From: Gnetum montanum
Lineage: Eukaryota; Streptophyta; Gnetopsida; Gnetales; Gnetaceae
DNA length: 20,142 nt
Assembly: GCA_015680685.1 (NCBI GenBank)
Contig: MNCI01036789.1
Span: 6,861 to 27,002, forward strand
Reading direction: 5' to 3'
The translations under genes were made by a program, and so were the position numbers. The notes beneath the pieces are model-generated. The model was not told where the DNA came from and ran no database searches. It saw only the letters and a program-made list of their open reading frames with translations. This document shows, piece after piece, positions 17,542 through 20,142 of this stretch; position 1 is the stretch's first letter, and every line of letters starts with the position of its first letter.

Positions 17542-17960
17542 TCCCTCTGCCGTTGGCATCTATGCAGAGCAGTTTCTCGAATATTTGCCACCGGGATACC
17601 GAAAAAATACAAGACAGTACTTAAAGAAAGAAAGAAAAAAGGACTAACCGGGTCGGTAACACTTGAATGGAGTATGCTAGCTACCTATCCATGCCGGATG
17701 AGTCCTTACGTTCCCGTTCCACCATTCCCTTCACTGGTTCGTAATTCCTTTATTTTTTAATTTGAAAAAGCTCTGACCTCATTCTTTCCATGAAAGTTTC
17801 AGCTCATCATAAAAGTTTTCTTATTCTGTAACCGTTAACTTAACGGTATGCATGGGTGTGAACCTATGCGCCGGAGATTCGCGATTCCCAAGAAAATCTC
17901 ACGAATCGTTCACGGTGGATTCGGGCACGCTTACAGAAGCGTGTAAAATCCGCATTGGNT
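17542..17960. other. Unassigned stretch after the P450 fragment
   Basis: Short open frames continue to about 17760 without recognisable domains. A small perfect hairpin, CACGCTT-ACAG-AAGCGTG, lies at 17926-17943. From about 17870 the DNA keeps more CpG than the rest of the window. One undetermined base lies at 17959, just before the inverted-repeat arm. Confidence 0.4.
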
Positions 17961-18667
17961 GAACCTTCAGCGGAAAAATTGTGCACTAAGATTACAAAGG
18001 TAAAGCNTTCATTGTCGATTAAAATCTTACCTATTTTTACTGCAAATCGCATCAAATCTTACCTGTTTGCTGCAAATTGCATCCACGTCCAATACCTTTT
18101 ATTTACAGACACTCCTCCTACTTCGCCATTCATAGGGATTTGGATGCTTCCGCACTTTCCAAACGCTTTGATTCTCTTTCAACTTTAAAATTTTTTGCTT
18201 CATTTTCAGGTTTTCATTTGCAGGCAATGACGAAGAAGACGATGAACATTTTTTTTGATGCAGGGGTGTCGACTGCCCAGTTTGATTTAGGTGACTGGGT
18301 AGGAGACTTGCCTTATCGGATCTGTTGATGCTTAGAGAATGAGTTGTTACCATTATCATATTATAAACTTGTTACCTTTACAGAATGCGCTGAACATCTA
18401 TCATTCTATACTTTATTATTCTATATTTTTCAGTTTCTATATTTTTTATCATTCTATATTTTTCAGAAAATCGATCGTTTCCTTTTAGCGCAATCTGGAC
18501 GGGCTTGCCGAGCCTGCGTAAGCACGCATTGCGAGTGGTTCTCTTCGATCCATAATTCTAGTTTTTGTTCTTAAAAAATTTGGATGATATTTCTTCCGTT
18601 TTTTAAATGCGAGCGCTACATGCTTTACCTTTGTAATCTTAGTGCACAATTTTTCCGCCGAACGTTC
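17961..18667. repeat. Long inverted repeat: two 46-bp arms, 615-bp interior
   Basis: The left arm (17961-18006) and the right arm (18622-18667, inverted) match at 44 of 46 positions. The inner 33 bases, from GCGGAAAAATTGTGCAC through to GGTAAAGC, are identical. The mismatches are near the outer ends. Such a pair could be the terminal inverted repeats of a non-autonomous DNA transposon of about 700 bp. Undetermined bases sit at 17959 and 18007, on both sides of the left arm. The interior encodes no recognisable transposase. A short frame (MTKKTMNIFFDAGVSTAQFD, from 18228) is unassigned. Confidence 0.75.
18398..18466. repeat. Repeated ATTCTATATTTTTCAG word, 33-bp period
   Basis: The 16-base word occurs identically at 18418-18433 and 18451-18466. 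A related ATTCTATACTTTATT stands at 18403. Each copy ends in a pyrimidine-rich run plus CAG, which looks like a 3' splice site. The copies lie inside the interior of the long inverted repeat. Confidence 0.7.
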
Positions 18668-19029
18668 GCTCTTGGTTCTCACTTGTTATTTTCCGCTTCT
18701 TTCCCTCGTTGCTGTAAAGATTTCTCTCCATCTCTATCCTGATTCGTGAGCACGAAATCCGCTTTTCTTCCCCTTCCGTCTTGCTCTTCCAGTTTGCGTG
18801 AGAACACGTTCCTGTCTGATCTTTAGTAGTGGATTTTAGTGGATTTTCGTATCAATTGAGTTGCCTATTTTGCTTAGATTTACCTGATCTTTACTTTTCG
18901 TTTTAGTTTATTCAGATGATTTTAGAGAAAAGATTTTTATTTAGTGGATTGGTTTCGTATTTTTATTCATGGGCCATGGCCATCTCATGTTGCGTCTCTG
19001 GTTTCAGGTAACGGCCGTGATTTCGGCCA
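18668..19029. other. Pyrimidine-rich, CpG-retaining stretch, possible leader of a lost gene
   Basis: From 18668 to about 18800 the plus strand is rich in C and T with several CpG, like plant 5' untranslated leaders. It is followed by T-rich, intron-like DNA and, at 18976, ATGGCCATCTCATGTTGC, then a donor-like CAGGTAACG. No coding exon that I recognise follows. The leader idea is an inference from composition only. Confidence 0.25.
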
Positions 19030-19087
19030 GTCATAAATGCACAACCTGTGGCCGTCATTCCAGCCCGTCATTAATGCACAACCTGTG
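19030..19087. repeat. Two-copy tandem repeat, 37-bp period
   Basis: A 21-base unit with the core AATGCACAACCTGTG occurs at 19030-19050 and 19067-19087, with one difference in the unit. It lies in a short open frame that I do not recognise. Confidence 0.8.
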
Positions 19088-19514
19088 AGGGAAGGGAATC
19101 AGTTGGTTACAAAACTGCTTTCAGGCCTCTCTCCCTCTGCAAGTGCAAACAGAATAGTTCGAAGCATACATTTGTTCAAAGTTCAAACAAAATTTCAGCA
19201 CCATATCCTTCCCAAATCTTTTTAGGAAGCCCTAGTCAACATCTGCAGTCAAACATGCAAGAGGCATGAACTCAACCCACAACAAGGAATTTGAAAACTC
19301 CAAAGATCCGCCTTTGAATCTCCTGCTATCCCAACTTTATAAAGCAAGCCCATAAGTCCAAAACATGTCCTGAACTTGCTGAGAGCATTATTAACAGCGC
19401 AGAAACAGATAGAGCTCTGTGAAAATGGTGGTGGGGAAGGGATTCCTGGTGTAAAAATCTGATAAACTTTATTGGCTTATATGCTTGGTATTAGTTTTTT
19501 ATGAAAATGTAGTA
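19088..19514. other. Stretch without recognisable gene
   Basis: This is less AT-rich than the flanking hAT remnant. A 62-codon frame (19037-19225) and several short minus-strand frames show no known domain. I looked for plant repeat proteins such as PPR on the minus strand and could not support one. Confidence 0.4.
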
Positions 19515-19960
19515 ATATTTTTTCTAATGGCACAACCTATTGTTGATTTCATCTTTTATGTTGATAAAGATAAGAAATTTATGTAATTTATGAAAATATG
19601 GTATAGAAATTGATACCTCTCTTGATTTTTATAATGCTGAGTTGCTTCCATTGATTCTAAAAAGATGAAGGTTATAAATACCCCATTGCATATTGCTGCA
19701 TATGTATTAAATATTAAGAATATATATGCATTAAATCCAACAAGGTCTTGTGACGATTTTGATTTTGATGTAAGAATAGGCTTCAATTTACTAAAGGACA
19801 TATAAAAGCATTTAAATGTGAAGATGCTATACTTGATATGGATAGAATAGCTCGATCTAGCTGGATAGTGGAGTTTGCATGGTGGAGATAGTAGTAGATA
19901 CTCTTAGATTTCAAACTTTAGCAGTGAAGTTTCTTTCTCAGATGAATTTTTTTATTAAAC
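19515..19960 (+). pseudogene. hAT-family transposase, C-terminal part, decayed
   Basis: hAT transposases move elements by a DDE nuclease with a C-terminal dimerisation region. One frame reads MAQPIVDFIFYVDKDKKFM (from 19527), then IDSKKMKVINTPLHIAAYVLN (19650-19712), then ALNPTRSCDDFDFDVRIGFN. The PLHxAAYxLNP core is typical of plant hAT proteins just before the dimerisation domain. After a frameshift, DTLRFQTLAVKFLSQ (about 19896-19940) matches the L-x-x-LA-x-x-xLSQ part of the dimerisation domain. The Trp-Trp usually found before it is still visible in another frame. Stops and shifts show it is inactive. The N-terminal half is not in the window's preceding sequence. Confidence 0.75.
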
Positions 19961-20142
19961 ATATAACAAACATTAATATGTATTAATTTTCTTAATTAAT
20001 TTATGAAATGTGATGTTTGAAAACTTGAAATAGTGATGTTTTATATATCATGCATTTTTTAAACACCATAATTAATAGGCTATTAGGTCTTAAGTTTCAA
20101 ATGAGTTTGTTTATTGATGAAGTTTTGAATAATTTATAAAAT
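19961..20142. other. AT-rich tail of the window
   Basis: I see nothing recognisable here. It may contain the end of the hAT element, but no terminal repeat is visible. Confidence 0.4.

Noticed and set aside
19190-19430. PPR-like repeats on the minus strand
   Set aside because: A few residues looked suggestive but no frame holds a 35-residue repeat and stops interrupt it.

Overview
The window looks like nuclear DNA of a gymnosperm, most likely a conifer. It is dominated by old, heavily mutated transposable elements in AT-rich sequence, with one island of gene fragments near the 3' end. The clearest taxonomic hint is a pair of exons matching the N-terminal domain of conifer (TPS-d type) terpene synthases. 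I see no intact known gene. Most long reading frames are broken transposon frames or their shadows.

Layout: 1-735 is the GC-rich 3' end of a LINE, ending in A10. About 1236-1929 holds a possible small gene: TATA box, leader, signal peptide, intron, and a short Gly/Pro-rich C-terminus with two cysteines. From 3057 to 7700 lie several diverged copies of one long-terminal-repeat family in both orientations, with noncoding sequence between 5150 and 6840. A GC-rich LINE occupies about 7686-10892 (ORF1 tail, endonuclease, reverse transcriptase). A second fragment of the same LINE type, about 11068-12478, carries the C-terminal zinc-binding region and the 3' A-tail. Both LINE pieces have a long poly-G run at the homologous site.

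From about 12515 to 15770 there is a decayed Mutator-like (MULE) transposase with a recognisable spliceosomal intron, interrupted by a 921-bp solo LTR in the opposite orientation (13131-14051). From 16683 to 17541 come two terpene synthase exons, a 108-bp foldback element and a cytochrome P450 N-terminal fragment, so relics of two specialised-metabolism families lie side by side. A 46-bp inverted repeat brackets 17961-18667. The window ends with the C-terminal part of a decayed hAT transposase (about 19515-19960).

The parts do not form an operon or pathway. They record layered insertions: MULE first, then LTR into MULE. The LINE reading frame has lost its function almost only by base substitution, with a strong excess of TAG stops, as expected from decay of methylated CAG and CGA sites.
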